From DAOUFU01 sp034429275 (GTDB taxonomy: Bacteria; Chloroflexota; Anaerolineae; Aggregatilineales; Aggregatilineaceae), in the NCBI GenBank assembly GCA_034429275.1, contig DAOUFU010000248.1:1-13449 (forward strand): a stretch of DNA of 13,449 nucleotides, given 5' to 3'. Positions 13,361-13,449 of this stretch are shown here, piece by piece. The notes under the pieces are model-generated. The model ran no database searches. It was not told where the DNA came from and worked only from the letters and a program-made list of their open reading frames with translations. A program made the position numbers and the translations under genes. Within the stretch, counting starts at the first letter, position 1; each line of letters opens with the position of its first letter.

Positions 13361-13449
13361 GTTGCACCACCCATAATCCCCTTCGGGGGACTGAAACGGT
13401 TGCGCACCTGGTCGGCCAATTGAGGGTCTGCGATGTTGCACCACCCATA
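13361..13449 (+). CRISPR. CRISPR array 2 (leader end at left), continues beyond right edge
   Basis: One full 37-nt repeat (13361-13397), one 37-nt spacer (13398-13434) and the first 15 nt of a second repeat (13435-13449) are visible. The repeat begins GTTGCACCACCC, then the same TCCCC-TTCG-GGGGA stem as array 1, and ends ACTGAAAC. Aligned in the crRNA direction, its last 24 nt match the array 1 repeat except for one base in the tag (ACTGAAAC against ATTGAAAC), while the first 13 nt are largely different. With only one full repeat seen, array length is unknown. Confidence 0.9.

Noticed and set aside
13169..13444. Minus-strand frame of 91 codons after cas6
   Set aside because: Part of it (about 13190-13320) has coding-like codons and could be a gene remnant, but it overlaps cas6's end, the array 2 promoter and the repeat itself, and shows no domain. 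Not enough to call.

Overview
This window is a complete, multi-part type III (Csm-like) CRISPR-Cas locus from a GC-rich bacterium. The protein families, including a RemA-like regulator and a free-standing reverse transcriptase beside Cas1, would fit a Chloroflexota (Anaerolineae-like) genome. That assignment is inferred from gene content, not from a marker gene.

Layout from left to right. (1) 1-391: a CRISPR array read on the minus strand. (2) 392-771: non-coding DNA that should hold the leader of that array and the promoter of the next operon, with 10-bp-periodic repeats. (3) 772-4725, plus strand: a tightly packed adaptation operon. Its genes are a 49-aa membrane peptide, a GTPase-like protein with a DUF697-like tail, a group II intron-like reverse transcriptase, Cas1, a RemA/DUF370-like protein, an RNase HI and Cas2. 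Most neighbours overlap or are separated by a few bases. (4) 4764-6449, minus strand: a two-gene effector cassette, a TIR-domain protein followed by a two-helix membrane protein with a CARF-like domain. (5) 6559-13192, plus strand: the interference operon cas10/csm1, csm2, csm3, csm4, csm5, cas6. (6) 13193-13360: a second leader with a good sigma70-type promoter and a perfect palindrome. (7) 13361 to the end: a second CRISPR array on the plus strand. The two arrays point outward from the cas genes.

How the parts could work together. Cas6 cuts both array transcripts; the repeats share a stem with a UUCG loop and an (A)YUGAAAC 3' tag. The Csm complex uses the crRNAs to find target RNA. Cas10 has an intact GGDD palm but no recognisable HD nuclease motif, so the output is expected to be mainly cyclic oligoadenylate. 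The membrane CARF-like protein, and possibly the TIR protein, would respond to it. In the adaptation operon, RT, RNase H, Cas1 and Cas2 form a plausible set for spacer acquisition from RNA: copy RNA to cDNA, remove the RNA strand, integrate. The co-transcribed GTPase-like protein, RemA-like protein and membrane peptide have no assigned role and are the most novel part of the window.

The effector cassette and cas10 appear richer in A+T than the adaptation operon, which suggests that the locus was assembled from modules of different origin.
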